Assembly (NCBI GenBank): GCA_016647705.1
Contig: CM028326.1
Coordinates: forward strand, 1,116,001 to 1,180,000
DNA length: 64,000 nt
Reading direction: 5' to 3'
Source: Eucommia ulmoides
Taxonomy: Eukaryota; Streptophyta; Magnoliopsida; Garryales; Eucommiaceae
Shown here: positions 1-12,934 of the stretch, in pieces
Numbering within the stretch: position 1 is the stretch's first letter
How the letters are laid out: each line of letters begins with the position of its first letter
The notes under the pieces: generated by a model
What the model was told of the DNA's origin: nothing
Database searches by the model: none
Seen by the model: only the letters and a program-made list of their open reading frames with translations
Translations under genes and position numbers: made by a program

Positions 1-689
1 AAATATTGATTCGCATTTACTACCACAAGATTATTCTCACTACCGTTCAGCAAACCATCCCCACCGGCCATCATACATTTAAAAGAAAAAATAAATAAAT
101 GTTGTAACCAGACGTTTTTCTTGCTTCTGTTCTCATAAATTAAAAGGAACAATTTCAGGAAAATGATTGTTATCAAACATGTTCCTATTTCCTAAATACT
201 CCAATTCGGAAACAAAATTTCCATCTCATCCTATCCCAATTCATTGGAACTCGAAACAAAAAAAAACAGAATCACTAACCAAAGGCCACCAAATATTACA
301 CAAAAATTTATGTGTGAGAGAGAGAGTGCTCAGCCTAGTGGTTTATGTGAGAGAGAGACGGTGAAAGAAACAAATAAATCATACAGGGAGAGCATGTTAT
401 AGATACAGGAACTGAAAAGATCAACAGGGTAGACCCCAAAAAAAACTAAAATTTCCTCCAGTTCAGTATAGAAACATCAGCATCAGACTATACTCTCTCT
501 CTAGTTGGTACCAAAATGTTCAAAGCAAGCACTTTCAACAAGCTTCTGCAACTAGAATAATGTTTTTCTTCAATCCGCATAAATAAAATGTTGGTTTTTT
601 TACCAATTTCTCCCAGCACGAATTTCTGTTTTTCTTTCAGATTTTCGATAAAGAAGAGAATCAAATCGTTTCTCCCAAACAACGATCAT
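1..689. other. 3' flank of the DDL gene
   Basis: AT-rich sequence downstream of the DDL stop codon. It probably contains the 3' untranslated region of that gene, since T-rich and AATAAA-like strings occur on the minus strand. I see no second gene. A short GAGAGAGAG stretch lies near 315-360. Confidence 0.4.
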
Positions 690-3600
690 TCATTCGGCCG
701 AATTCTCGTGCAGTAGAACATACTCTCGGCTGCAAATGCAAATACAAACCCATCACAATTTTATTCTCAAAAAGTGAACAAAAGAAAAAATCGACACTTT
801 CCGCCCCCAGCATCCTTTCCGGTCATTTTTAGGCAAAACATTCACTAGTGAAATGCAGCAGCCCAGTATTCAGGCTACTGAGGAACAACAAAATCAATGG
901 TTGTCAAAGAAAATAAGGAAAATTTGGGGGATGTTGCGCAAGCATCAAACAAACTAGAAGCATGCGGCTATTGTTTACAAGTAGCATACCTACTATTGCC
1001 GAACTTCAACGTGTCTTTTTCAAAAAGTTCATAATATCTTTGGGGTTCAATGCGGCTATCCTGTAAATGTGACTGGTTAGCGTCCATGAAAAGAAAAAGA
1101 AGAAAACGAAGAATAGAAAGAAAAGAAAAACAAAAACAAAAAAAAGGGAAAAAAGTGTAGAGACCATCACTTACATTGATAAAAGTTCCATTGGTGCTTC
1201 CGAGATCCATAACGTAAGGCCTAGAATGGCATTAAAAAACAGACAAATAAGGAATCGATAGAATTGGAATAAGGGTGTGTTTGGGTGAAGGATTAAGGGA
1301 GAGAAATTGATTTTGATGGAAGGGATTTTCCAAATTCATAAGTTAAAGTTCTCTGTTTGGCTCCTTGGCAAAGGAATTTGTGAAATTACTTGGAATATCA
1401 AAATGGGATTTAAAGGGGGTAAAATGACATTTTGTAAATCCTTCCAAATGAGGTATATCTCTTCATCTCGAGGTGAAATTAAATCAATAAAATTTCGATT
1501 TCAAAAAATATTCCCAAACCATGATTTTCCAAATGTTGGGATCTTGAAATTTCCCATCATTTCTAAATTCTATGAATTTATCAAATTCCATGCCTAACCA
1601 CACTAATGGTCCATTTAGGCCAGATATTTGAAGAAGGTATTTCATTTAGAGAAGGGATTTGTAAGAAACTTTGTTAAGAAAAATTTACAAATCGTTTCAC
1701 GAAATGAAATATACCTTAGTCAAATGCCTTATCTAAACTCATCCTAAATGTACGTATGAATTCTTGGAAGTGATGCAATCAGTAAAAATCCAGTCTTACC
1801 TTACTTGCTTAGCCATCATACCATCGGGTTGCTCTACTTCTACTTGCCTGCCAACCAAGAAAGAGAACAAATAAATAAAAACGTTCCATACATCAACAAC
1901 CAACTAACATACCTCGAATATCATTCTACCTGTATTGAAGAATAGCATGTTGTTTGCTGCAAGATGGATGGTCCGTGGGGATGTCTGCTACCCTCCTCTC
2001 TCTACCAAAAAGGTAACAGCTTTGACGATGTACATACAGAGGCTCTGCACATCATAACCCACTTCTTAGAAGAAAAAATTGTAAAACCGAAGGCATAGTT
2101 ATGAACTTGTATTAACTTGCAACAACAAAAACACACTTAGTGACGAAGAACAAGAAAGCAAGATGAACCAATGAGGATTATAGCATCCACATAGCAATTT
2201 TTTTCACATCCAGATTTTTTTCTTTTCTTTTTTAAAGAAATTCAAAGCGAACGCCAAAATGAGATGAACACGAGAAGTTTGCCACTCATTAATAATGACT
2301 AAAAACTTTCATCCTCGAAAAATAGATACTTCAAGTTACACCTTCCAATTGTGGTCTATCAATATCTTAAATATATGGCAGCCAAATAGTGTGCAACAGA
2401 GAACCTTGTAAATGTGGACTGATGAACCAGGACCAAGATATATAGCCCATTTCTTGCGAAGTCAAGATACTTATGTATATACACACAAAAATAAAGAAGC
2501 ATGCACATAGAAACCTACCATTAAGCACTTCCCCCCCTTTGAAAACGTACAGCCTCCATCTCATACTTGGTTTCCGAGCATCGGGCGGTTCAGTGAACAT
2601 CAGCGTTATACCTGACATTAAGAAGCATCTAGTTAGGAAACACAGGAAAAGGAGCAGTGGTGACAAGGAAATGCATATGCTACAGTATCCACCAACAAGT
2701 GCTTTTGGTTGTCATCTGTTATCAAAACTTCTTATTCAGAACCGTAATTGTGAACAACAATTCAATCTATCCCTATCATATAAATTCCCTTTTTGAAAGG
2801 CACATGTCAAAATTCAGCAGCAAACAAATGTTTCACTGTTCATATATTATCATCCATATGGAGACACGAGTGTCATCTAGGACCATCTAGGAGCAAAGAC
2901 AATAGAGAAGAAAGGTAGTAGTTCAACCAGCGACAACTACTGCCATATTTGACATAGTTTAGCAACAATCACAAAATTTCATATTTTGGCAAGCAAATAA
3001 TGTTCTGTTTTATTTACTTGTGTCTTTATTTTGACAGATTTTAAAAAGCACTGCTAGAAATCGCCTCAATAAACAATCATAGAAAGAAATAAGAACATGT
3101 GTATCGAATTGAAAGAGATGGAAACATCACCTCTGACTCGATTGGTTTCTGCAGCAAGCTTTCCAGACAACTCAAATGAAGGTTTTTGCTGCAATTCAGA
3201 ACAAATGCACAAGACATTACAGTTCAGTCAAGCATATTCTAATGATTCATGCAAAGACCTTAGATCAGGGAGAATTAAAAAAATAAAAAAAGAAAAAAAT
3301 CCATCCTCAACACCGGAAGATTTTGGCAAACATAAGAAAAGGAATTTATTTTTTGATAAGGACAAAATATATAACATATATATATATATGGATGGATAAA
3401 CAGAATGAAAAAGGCCACAATTTAGAAGTTACAAATAGTTGAAAAAACAAGTTCAAGCCAACCTTTTCCTTGGCTTCCAAGGACTCTTCAGCAGCCTTCA
3501 TTTTGGCTACTGAATCAGCATCTTCGTCCCTGCTCAAGTACGCAAATAACTCATATTTCAGTTATTACAATAAAATATGTTCAGAAACTGCATATTATGC

Positions 3601-4994
3601 TACTTGACCAAGAGGGTAAGCAGCATCATTCAATAAAGATGTAGAAGAGGACCTAAAACATGATTAATATAACTTTTGATGGTCGTTTTCATGAGAATTC
3701 AGCTTCTTACCCCCAAAAAGGAGGATTTACTCTGTTAAATTGGTAAGACATTGTTCCTTAGGCTAAGACCTTAAAGCTAATCCAAGATTCCAAATTTATA
3801 TTGTGATATTACACATATCTAATGCAAAGCTGACTGGTGAGATTATCTGAAAACTGTTAACTACGCATATGAAAAAGTTCAAACTTTAAGAAAAAACTCA
3901 CCCATGTTCAGCTCTTCTGGACTTCACCCCCTGCAGAGAATGACACGGGTTCAGATACTTTATCTAACTGCATATCACATATAATTCTAAATAAAACAAT
4001 GATTTTATCAACCAAAAAAATGAAGACAAAATTTTTCCTTTGACTGGCCTAGTCAGTTCAAAAAAACTTTAGAAAGTGACATGAAAATCCAGACACTATA
4101 ATTGATGAGACAAACGATAACTCTACCATGTAAACTATATATATGTATATATGAAGGCACACAGAAAATACAAAGGAACTTAACGGAGTGGATATCACCA
4201 GACACCTCGTCACGCGATTTGTTGTCGGCAGCATTAGGAGGCGAACGAGATCTGTGCCTGCTCCTATGATTATGATTCAGCGGAGAAGTTGATGTTGATC
4301 GGCCATTGCTTAATCTAGAGGACCCATTTTCAACTGCATCCCTCCCTGACCTTCTCTCCCTTCCATGACTTGGAACTTCCCTGCCTGAAGCCCTTCCCCT
4401 ACCTTCATCCCTATCACCTCCTTTATCATGATTCTTCTCAGGTTCCCTCTCACTTGGAATTTCCCTTCTCTCCCTTCTATCACTTGGAATTTCCCTGCCT
4501 GAATCCCTTCCCCTACCTTCATCCCTATCACCACCTTTATCACGATTCTTCTCAGGTTCCCTCTCACTTGGAATTTCCCTTCTCTCCCTTCTATCACTTG
4601 GAATTTCCCTGCCTGAATCCCTTCCCCTACCTTCAGCCCTACCACCTCCTTTGTCGTAATTCTTCACGTGTTCCCGCTCGCGCGTTTTCTCAGTCTCTCT
4701 TTCACCTAGAGATCTCCTTAACCTTTTCGAGCGTGGTGAAGGGGAACGAGATGCAGGAGATGCCTCCTTTGTGTGTTTCGGAGATCTTGCACGACTCGAA
4801 GGTTTTTCTCTCACAGGTACAGGAGACCTTGACCTCGCATGTTTGGGGGACCTGGTGTGCCGAGTAGAGGTTCTCTCTCTCACAGGTGAACTCACCTTGT
4901 GCGAACTATGCCGCCGAGCAGGAGATTGATCTCTTCGTCTGCGGGGAGAACCACCCCTAACTGGCGATTCCGAATGATCAGATTTACGCCCCAT
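690..4994 (-). CDS. DDL: FHA-domain protein, DAWDLE (DDL)/SNIP1 homologue
   Basis: Nuclear RNA-binding FHA protein. In Arabidopsis DDL assists DICER-LIKE1 in microRNA and siRNA maturation; this role is by homology. Ten coding exons were read on the minus strand: 4994-4185, 3930-3902, 3529-3463, 3188-3131, 2611-2519, 2044-1930, 1847-1800, 1220-1175, 1060-990 and 729-690. They join in frame through GT-AG sites to 1377 nt (458 aa plus stop). Residues 1-270 are an Arg/Ser/Glu-rich low-complexity arm starting MGRKSDHSESPVRGG. The C-terminal third is the FHA domain, with YLFGRERRVADIPTDHP, the CSKQHA motif and DLGSTNGTFIN, so the FHA Gly-Arg, Ser-x-x-His and Asn-Gly positions are all present. The protein ends REYVLLHENSAE, as in the family. 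The N-terminal arm is longer than I recall for the Arabidopsis protein, partly through an internal tandem repeat. The start is the ATG that opens the MGRK sequence; a further in-frame upstream ATG lies in a region that looks like leader. Confidence 0.93.
1273..1744. mobile_element. Tourist-like MITE in a DDL intron
   Basis: A 472-bp block in the intron between coding exons 7 and 8. It begins GGGTGTGTTTGGGTGAAGG and ends in a loosely inverted copy of that end (CTAAACTCATCC). TAA flanks both ends (1270-1272 and 1745-1747), a 3-bp duplication of the kind made by PIF/Harbinger-type elements. It has no coding capacity. Confidence 0.6.
4368..4634 (-). repeat. Coding tandem repeat (38 aa / 114 bp) in DDL
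   Basis: Two near-identical 114-bp units and a third partial, diverged unit lie inside the first coding exon. Each unit encodes 38 residues of the type EGRGRDSGREIPSDRRERRE followed by an IPSEREPEKN-RDKGGDRD segment. They cover about residues 121-209 of the predicted protein. The 114-bp period keeps the reading frame. It lengthens the charged arm, not the FHA fold. Confidence 0.85.
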
Positions 4995-5640
4995 GTCTGA
5001 ACTCCAATGTCCAGGTAATATCACTACTGCCGGCTCATATAATCTGAAGCCTAAAGTGATAATTCAAAATAAGGGATTTCTCTATTCTCAAATGGCTATG
5101 AAAACTAAAATTATGAAATCCAAGTCCAGAAGGTCACAACGAAGCAAATTGACGGAAAAAGGTCAAACATACCTGAATTTGAATTGAAATTCAACAAACA
5201 ATATCAAAATATTCCCCGGAGAAAACAATGGAAATCCAGAAATACATAAGAATAGAGCCCCAACAGAACCCTAATCCTTCAAGCGGCAGCTTCTACTCCT
5301 CCGGTTTGAATTATGAACCCTAGGGATCAATGCAATTAGCTGCTAAAAATGTGATAGTTTGAATGACGAGCAAAGATGGATAGAGAAACTAGGGGATGAC
5401 GAGGAAGAAGAGAACTTACCGATTGAATACTATACGCAGTGAAGCATAAGCGAATGAGAGAGATAGAGGCGGTGAAGAACGAGTACGAGCTATCCCTTCC
5501 AGCTTGCTATGTCGATGGTAGAATTCGAGTATCCATGACGATGGCTGGAGCATAGGCTGATGTTTGGGCCCATTGGGTACCTTCACTTGCGGAGGCTGTT
5601 TGGGCCCTCTTTTTTTCAAGGGCCTATCCTTGTGCGGTTT
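4995..5640 (-). promoter_or_regulatory. DDL leader, 5' UTR intron(s) and Site II promoter motifs
   Basis: On the minus strand a good donor (CAATCG then GTAAGTT) lies at about 5420, and a second (ATTCAG then GTATG) at about 5172, so the leader is probably spliced and may use alternative donors. Upstream are two TGGGCC Site II-type motifs (5565-5570 and 5601-5606), typical of constitutive plant promoters. A 76-codon reading frame (5646-5416) opens in this leader. I regard it as non-coding or an upstream ORF, because it has no recognisable domain. Confidence 0.5.
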
Positions 5641-5667
5641 TGCCATCCCATCAATTTATAACTTTTA

Positions 5668-6090
5668 CGCTGCGTTTGGTACACAGGATTAAAATAGCCA
5701 TAAAAATGCATATTTCATTCTTATATTTGGTACATGAGATTAAATTTTATTTTTATTACCAAAGGCTTTTTAATCTCATAAAACGTGGGATTAACCAATA
5801 CCAAGATAAACTTGCTATTAGTTAATCCCAATTACATGGAATTAGGTTTTAATCATTCATGTGTCAAAAAATAAGACCAAATACTAACTAAATATTTGAA
5901 CTGGAATGAAATTTAATTAAATAAACTATTATATCATCTGACAATTTAATTAAATTATTATTTTACCATTTGACGTCATTTCAATACCATATGTAATTCT
6001 TTTTGTCACCACATATAAGAATGTTAGTGACCATTCTATTCCATTACCGAACTAATTTCAATTTTGTTGTCATTTCAGTGTACCAAACGT
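5668..6090. mobile_element. MITE with GTTTGGTACAC termini
   Basis: AT-rich element bounded by GCGTTTGGTACACAGG on the left and its inverse CAGTGTACCAAACG on the right. A diverged copy in opposite orientation lies at about 24965-25352 and matches along most of its length. It sits directly upstream of the presumed DDL promoter and has no ORF. Confidence 0.65.
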
Positions 6091-6099
6091 AATGTTTGG

Positions 6100-7465
6100 G
6101 GATTTTATAGGCTCACTATTTATCCAACACGTTCAGTACAATTAGTCCAAAGTTACTGTACTTTTTAAATTAATTTGTTTTTTATCATGAGCATCAAATT
6201 TTGGGGCTCAATATGCATGCAGTCTAATAACTTACCAGGTTTCTTTTGTGATCTATTTTGTAATTTTTTTTTTTGCAGTAAATTCAAATAGTTATGTCCA
6301 AGTGGTACATATGTTCTCTTATTGGTTTTTAATTGTAGCTATCGTAAATTCTGAATATTATGGAATTATTATCAATAGGTCTAGATTATTGATCAATTTT
6401 CTTTCTAATATTGAATAAATTTTTTGTGTTATAATCTTTTTGGTGTGTGACTGTGAGTGTGAGATATTGTTGATGATGAAAATTACAATATTTTTATTTT
6501 TTTTTCGTAAGTTTGATAAAGAAACAGGAATATTTTTTTCTTAAATAAGTTTGATGGTCTTGGTATAAATGGCTCAAAAATTTTATACCTCATAGACTAA
6601 ATTTTTTAAACGATATATTGTTGACTGAAAACTCCTTTAAATTATTGTTGCGTAGTGCAATTATTTTGAATTTACGAAAAAATTATTGGATTTCTCAGTA
6701 AAGGGCGAATTTTCTAGACAAAATTTTACATTTGTTAATGAGTCATAACAACTATTTTTTACTACCTTTTGTAAATTTGATTTAAAAAATATATTTAAAA
6801 TAATTATTTCAATATATTCACCACTAAAATCACACAATTTAATATCTAACAATAGTTTATTTCATTTTAAAATTGACCTAAAATTAAATCTCAATCATTT
6901 ATCGTTTAAACTTAAATTTACACCGTTAAAATATCTTACCGTCCTGATTTATCAATAAGAAATTTGAAATTAGTTAGAGCGTGTCTTCGATTTTATCCAT
7001 ACCAAATATTATTAGCTAACGTTAACTATGATATAAAATAAAAATTCAACATTAGTTAACATTAACTAGAATTTTATTTCTGGTGCACGACAAAAAGGGC
7101 TAGAATGAAGAAGAATCTGGGATTCATTGTACCATTCTTAAAAAAAAAAAAAAAAAAAAAAACTAGCTCAAAACTTCAGAGAAATTTTCTTTATTAAAAT
7201 TACAAAAAATAAATTATAAAAACAACAAAAAAAAAAAAAGAAAAAGAGAGATTTATTCAGCTAACAAAACTTCATAACATCCATCAAGACAATCATATGC
7301 TCCCAGAGCATTCTCATAGCAGCCCAATCAAATCTGCATTTCAAGAGGATAGATTTATACAAGTTATATATATATATATATATGAATATTCTAAAGAACA
7401 TAAGCATTTTGACAAAGAATTTTTCAAGAATACTATGAACCCATTTTGGTTTATTAGATTTAGGA
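6100..7465. other. AT-rich intergenic region
   Basis: Between the 3' end of the TSB gene and the DDL upstream MITE. It is strongly AT-rich, with poly-A tracts near 7141-7160 and 7228-7240 and a short TA microsatellite near 7367-7382. I see no gene, RNA or bounded element here. Confidence 0.5.
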
Positions 7466-10400
7466 TCAGAAAAATCGAACCTTCAAATATTTGATGGCCG
7501 TTTGGACATCCTTATCGCCTCTGCCGCTGCAGTTAAGCACGACTTTCGCTCCATCTGGGAGAGTAGGACAGAGCTTCTCCAGGTAAGCAATTGCATGAGA
7601 TGTCTCAAGTGCAGGGATTATGCCCTCGAGTCGAGACAATCTCTTGAACCCTGAAAATCAAGTATAAAAAACGGTGGGTTTCAATTTAGTTCAAGAACAA
7701 GGTTGTAATCTTACTCCAGCAGGGAATTAAATCGTATCCAGGATTGGAATAAGAGATTTTATTTGGCTACCTTCCAAGGCTTCTTCGTCGGTTATGCTAT
7801 AATATTCAGCCCGTCCTATATCTTTCAGAAAACTGTGCTCGGGTCCGACCCCAGGGTAATCCAGGCTAAAATTCATTAAAAAAAAAAAAAATCAATTATA
7901 AAGACGATTAAAAAAAATTACACGGGATTTAGTAAAATTGCACACGATTTCGGATGGAGAGAAATAAAGAGAAGAAAAAGAATTTCATTAAAATAGTGTT
8001 TGGTAGCAGCCTCGAAATTGGAATTGGAAACAAACCCATGTTAAATTTAGATTTTTACATGCGCTCTTTTAAAATTCCAATTCCGCCGAACCAAACAATA
8101 CCTAAAAGAAAAGTTTTTTTTTTCCAAAAAAGAAAAAAAATCCTTTCCATTTAGTTAGAGAAGTATTATATTTCAAGCCAAATAATTATAATGCCCTATT
8201 TATAAAAATAAAATGAAGAGAATGCAGAAATTTTGGTAAATTTATCCTCTCTCCAAATCTTCCCAACATGGGGGAGAAAGATTTTAGGCAGCGTTTGGTT
8301 GCTCGGAATTCAAGTCTAAGAATTTGCTCTATAAATTTTTAGAATTTTACATGCATTCATTTTCCATTACAAACCCTACCTTAATGAATTTTCTCTTCAT
8401 TCTCCTCTCTTCTTCTCCAATCAAAATTACCAAACAAGAGAAATCGGAAGAAAACACGTACTTTTCTCTTCTCCTCTCCACTATTTATAAAATTAAAATG
8501 AAGTGAATATGGGCATTTTGGTAATTTCCTTCACTCTCTCCCCGAATCTTCCCAATTTATTGGAGAAAGATTCTAAACGAGTTTTCCCTTCATTTCTCCT
8601 CTCGTCTCCTCCAAATTAAAATTACCAAACAAGAGAAATAAGAACAAAACATATAATTTTCTCTTTTCTTCTCCCCCATTCCAATCCATCCAATCCAAAC
8701 ATACCCTCAATGCCAATATGTATGTGTATCCTAGCATATACCCGTGCCTAAACGCACTAATTTTAACCCGATATATTAATCTTGAATATATTATAGTTAG
8801 TTCAAATATATCAATCATGAAAAGACGTTTTGTTGGGAGTTTGTTACTAAGTTATTCAACAAAATCTAGATCAATAGTTGGATATGTCTCCGACCATCAA
8901 ATGGTAAAAATTGTCCCAAATGTATAATATATCTGGATTTATAGAGTATACACACACACACACATAATACTTACCCGGCACTAATCGAATGAGGCTCGAT
9001 TATCTGTCCATCTTCATCCTGTAATAAATAGCTCATGGCTCCATGTAGCACCCCGATCTCTCCTTTAGTTAAAGTAGCGGCGTGCTTACCGCTATCCACC
9101 CCAAATCCGGCAGCTTCAACACCGATCATCCTCACGTCCTTATCATCGATAAATTCGTGGAAGAGTCCCATGGCATTCGAACCTCCCCCGACACAGGCAA
9201 TGAGCACATCGGGTTTCCCACCCCATTTTTCCAACGCCTGCTTCCTTGTTTCTTTACCAATCACGGCATGAAATTCTCGCACCATCATAGGATACGGGTG
9301 TGGGCCTGCCACCGATCCTAGGATGTAATGAGTTGATTCAACATTTGTCACCCAATCTCTTATGGCTTCCGATGTGGCGTCCTTTAGTGTGGCCGTCCCA
9401 GAATGAACTGCCCTCACCTGTTTTTGGTAGGAGTTGCGATTTCAGCTCAAAGTAAGCAAAGAATTCGATAAAAGGACAAAGGAGTCGATTGACTTGGAAT
9501 TGAAGCCAAACTTGTGAATGTGGCAACGTTAGGGTGTGTTTGGATGAAAAGAATCTGAATTTTGAAAATGGAATTTGAAATTCAGTTTAATCAAACTTAG
9601 TTGTAGAAACTCAATGGGCCTAACTCACTCTCAAAAGACGACTAGGCTAATATATAAATCAGGATCAAGTAACACAAGCGACGTGGGATTCAACACACCC
9701 CCTCACGCGCAGGGTAGACTTTGACAAACCATTGCGAACGGATATCGGGGGGGCCAATATCAATGTGGGATTCAACAAGCTCCCTCACGTACGAGGTGGA
9801 TTTCGACAAACCACTGCAAACGGATATTGAGGGCCCACCAACATTGATGTGAGATTCAACATGCCCGACATCAAACGAAATTGGCTCTTGTGAGATGAGG
9901 ATTGCCTCTAGACTTATATATATAGTTCAAGATTAGGTAACACAAGCGATGTGGGATTCAACATTAGCTACTAACTTCCACAGCTAAACCAATGATGAGA
10001 AGTGAAATAACATCGAAATGGGCAAGATGATCATCATCCAGCTAAACAAACATTGAAACAACATATGACAACGACATAGAAAATAGGGAAAAAGTACGAG
10101 GAACAGAAACAAACCTCGGCTCCAAGCAGACGCATCCTAAAGACATTGAGAGCTTGTCTTTCCATATCTTGAGCACCCATATAGATAACACACTGCAAAC
10201 CAAATCTAGCACAGACAGTAGCCGTGGCAACACCATGCTGACCGGCCCCAGTTTCAGCAATAATCCGTTCTTTGCCCAATCGCTTTGCGAGCAAAGCTTG
10301 GCCAACGGCATTGTTGATTTTATGAGCCCCGGTGTGGTTAAGATCTTCCCTCTTGAGGTAAATGTGTGGCCCTTCACCATTGGGACGCTTATAATGCTCG

Positions 10401-11228
10401 GTTAGTCTTTCAGCAAAATAAAGAGGATTCTCCCTACCGACATAGTCCTTCAATATCCCAGCTAGCTCTTTCTACAATCACAATTTCAACCAATAAATTA
10501 ATTAGTGAGGATAGTCTACTTTCTAAAGAATTTTTCTCCATTTCACCTCATTGCTTTTCTTTTCTCTCCTAATATAACCAAACAAGAGAAATACAGAGAA
10601 AATGCATAATTTTTTTTCTTCTCTTCTCCCCATTTTTCTCAATCCAAACAAAGCCTAAAATGTTCAATTGGAGTTTCTGCAAAAGTATATGTTTCAAATA
10701 AGGAGGAACAGGGGAATTCCCATGCAAATAAACAAGGATGAATGGGCAACACAGCTCCTTCAATGGATGGAATTTATAATCGAATCTATTTAAAGAATTA
10801 GACCTTAAATGAATCAAAATCCATGGTCAATCAATGATAAAAAAAAAGATTAACAACCATTATGACGAGTTTATTCAAACCTGAAACTCCTGGTCTCCAG
10901 CGAGAGAATTGAATGCCGTTTCCAGCTCGGCGAGAGCGTGCATTAGGGTTTCGGGCACATACTTCCCACCGTACTTCCCGAACCGACCGAATGAATCGGG
11001 ACGCAGGAGAATCGCCGGTTGCGTCTCCTTCTTCTCCGCTTCCGCCATCAGATGCGTTGACTCTCTGGCGAGGGTACAGAAAACCACGGAGCTCTTGGAG
11101 GCGGCGGCGGGGGAAGCGCACGGCGTGAATCTCGCAAATTTGAGGGGGAGGTGAGACGGACGGTGAGGATGGGGAAGAGCTGGAGAAGGGTGGGCTCTGC
11201 AACTTGGGTTTGCGCAGGAGAAGGCCAT
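7466..11228 (-). CDS. TSB: Tryptophan synthase beta chain, plastid precursor
   Basis: PLP enzyme that joins indole and L-serine to make L-tryptophan in the plastid stroma, working with the alpha subunit. Five exons on the minus strand: 11228-10881, 10471-10115, 9417-8975, 7865-7771 and 7650-7466. All have GT-AG borders and join to 1428 nt (475 aa), the usual size for plant TSB. The first roughly 70 residues ([19 protein letters not shown] and following) are Ser/Ala/Pro-rich and fit a transit peptide. The mature part starts near [30 protein letters not shown] carries the PLP lysine at about residue 167, and GGGSNAMG (about 312-319) is the phosphate-binding loop. The last exon gives CSGRGDKDV and ends IKYLKVRFF. 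All key motifs are intact, so it should be functional. It shares strand with DDL and lies upstream of it with a separate promoter. Confidence 0.96.
7930..8715. repeat. MITE-like insertions in TSB intron 3
   Basis: Within the 1.1-kb intron 3 there are two stretches with transposon-like ends: 7977-8105 (GTGTTTGGTAGCAGCC, then GAACCAAACAATACC) and about 8288-8705 (GGCAGCGTTTGGTTGC, then CAATCCAAACATACCC). Both lack coding capacity, and the boundaries are approximate. Confidence 0.4.
9528..9990. repeat. Diverged direct repeats in TSB intron 2
   Basis: At least three imperfect copies of a motif around GTGGGATTCAACA followed by CCCTCACG and TTTGACAAACCA occur at about 9685, 9765 and 9850, and a truncated fourth near 9950. 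A Tourist-like terminus (TTA then GGGTGTGTTTGGATG) opens the block at about 9531. It is intronic and non-coding. Confidence 0.5.
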
Positions 11229-11885
11229 GTTTGGTTTGGAGTTGTGTGTAAAAAAAAAGGACAAATTTATAGAAAGATTGAAAATGGGGAAGTTGGTCCG
11301 AAATTAATAGGAGGATGACATGTACTCCAAATTTAGAAAAATTATTACACATGAAAAAGACAAAAAAATGGACACTTTGGTGATTACCCACATTTGAATG
11401 GGATATTTTTGTCATTTTATCACTAAAGATAAAACGTATTTCCTTAATAAGCATTTTAAGATTTTTTTTTCTTTTATTTTCAGAAGTATTGTTGTTATAA
11501 AAAAAATCGAAAAAACCGTCTTACTTTTAGTGAAGTGATAAAACATATAAATATAGTCACCGTATTTAATACAGTCTATTTTTCATCCAAAATCATTAAC
11601 AACGTTTTTAATGTTGTACAATTGAAAAAATATAAAATTTGAGGAGCACATGTATCTAGCAAAGGTTCATGGACACCCACCCCATATTTTAGATGCCAAA
11701 AATTATAATTTTCCCCTTATTTAATACACATATTTATTGTAATAATTCATTGGAATTTACATATAATTTTTTTCTAAGTTTGTGTAGTGAGTAATAATCA
11801 TAACATTTTTTTTTCCTTAACGGTTATTCAACAAACATGGTATGTGGTAAATATTTTACAATTTAATATTTTTTTTTAGTATTAA
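11229..11885. other. TSB upstream region
   Basis: AT-rich region holding the presumed TSB promoter. Bases 11395-11660 resemble sequences at about 22190-22440 and 50870-51060 (stretches like GTCATTTTATCAC and a CAAAATCATTAA-type string), so they are probably a dispersed repeat. I see no clear TATA box or additional gene. Confidence 0.4.
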
Positions 11886-12680
11886 GAACCCGTTTGGTAA
11901 TCGTTTTGTGTCTATCTCATACAGTAGGATGGGATGGGATGAAAATTTTGTTTCCTTCTTATGTGCAGAATCCCGTTTGGTAACAACATAATTCTATTTT
12001 AATTTGAGAACAGAATTGCGTTTGTTAACAACAAAATTTATTTTGGTCTTAAAAATTAAGAACGAACCCTAAATCACAATCAAATAATCATCAAGCAATC
12101 GAACAACCACAATCAAGAAATCAAACCCTAAATCACAATCAAGAAATCACCAAGCAATTGAATCCTAAACCCCAATCAAAATTGAAATTTTGAACCCTAA
12201 TCGAAATCGAAATTCGAAACCCCAATCGAAATCGAGACCCTAATTGAAATCAACGAAATTGAAATACCCTATTTCGATTTGTTAAGACGACTAAGAAGCA
12301 AAAGTAGACGAAGACGACGAAGGAGCAGACAAAGACGACGAAATTGAAACTTGAGCAGACAACGAAGATGAGGACGCAAAGAACATTTCGATTTCGAAAT
12401 TGAAATTTGAGCAGACAACGAAGCAAAGCTCGTTGAAGAAGAAAAAAAAAACTTACAACTTGAAGAGGGAATCTCAATAATAATTGCGAAAATGATGGCC
12501 GTGTCCTTTATGGGAATTTTGAGAAACAATTTTTTTTTTTGTTATTTCTCATTTTTATACAAAAAGTGAGCACAATTCTCATTTCGGAATGGAATAGGAA
12601 GGAAACAGAATTTACCAAACGCTATTTCCAAACAGAAATTTCAAAAATCTGAAAATGGAATGGAAATTTTTGTTACTTTT
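11886..12680. mobile_element. Tourist-like MITE, GTTTGGTAA family, right end degraded
   Basis: It begins after a TAA with GAACCCGTTTGGTAATCG. It contains the subterminal strings CGTTTGGTAACAACA and TTACCAAACGC shared with 14153-14841 and 62147-62777. Its centre is a run of CGAAATCGAAATT-type repeats and CGACGAAG strings, not the GC-rich core of its relatives. The right terminus is degraded, so the end is approximate. Confidence 0.6.
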
Positions 12681-12934
12681 AAGTTGCACAATCATACGAA
12701 CAAAGATAATAAATTTAGACAAGTTTTTAGAAATATTTGAGGTAAATGATTGAATAAATTAAATTTAAAAAAAATGGAGAAATTTTTGTTCAAATATTTC
12801 ACACCTCCACTTAAAAAGAAAAATAAATTAAATTATATTTCGCATCTTTTAAATTTTATATTTGTAATTAATTTATTATTTTTTTACATATTATATTTTT
12901 ATAATTATAAATTGAAAAATTAATATGATATATA

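Noticed and set aside
4310..4867. Overlapping ORFs on both strands opposite or shifted within DDL exon 1
   Set aside because: They are shadows of the real coding exon caused by its tandem repeat. The DDL frame alone joins correctly to downstream exons.
8950..8964. CA microsatellite near TSB exon 3 (and TA/TG tracts elsewhere)
   Set aside because: Ordinary simple repeats, not evidence of a CRISPR array or regulatory system.
9035..9321. Plus-strand ORFs opposite TSB exon 3
   Set aside because: Antisense to conserved tryptophan synthase coding sequence, with no independent similarity.
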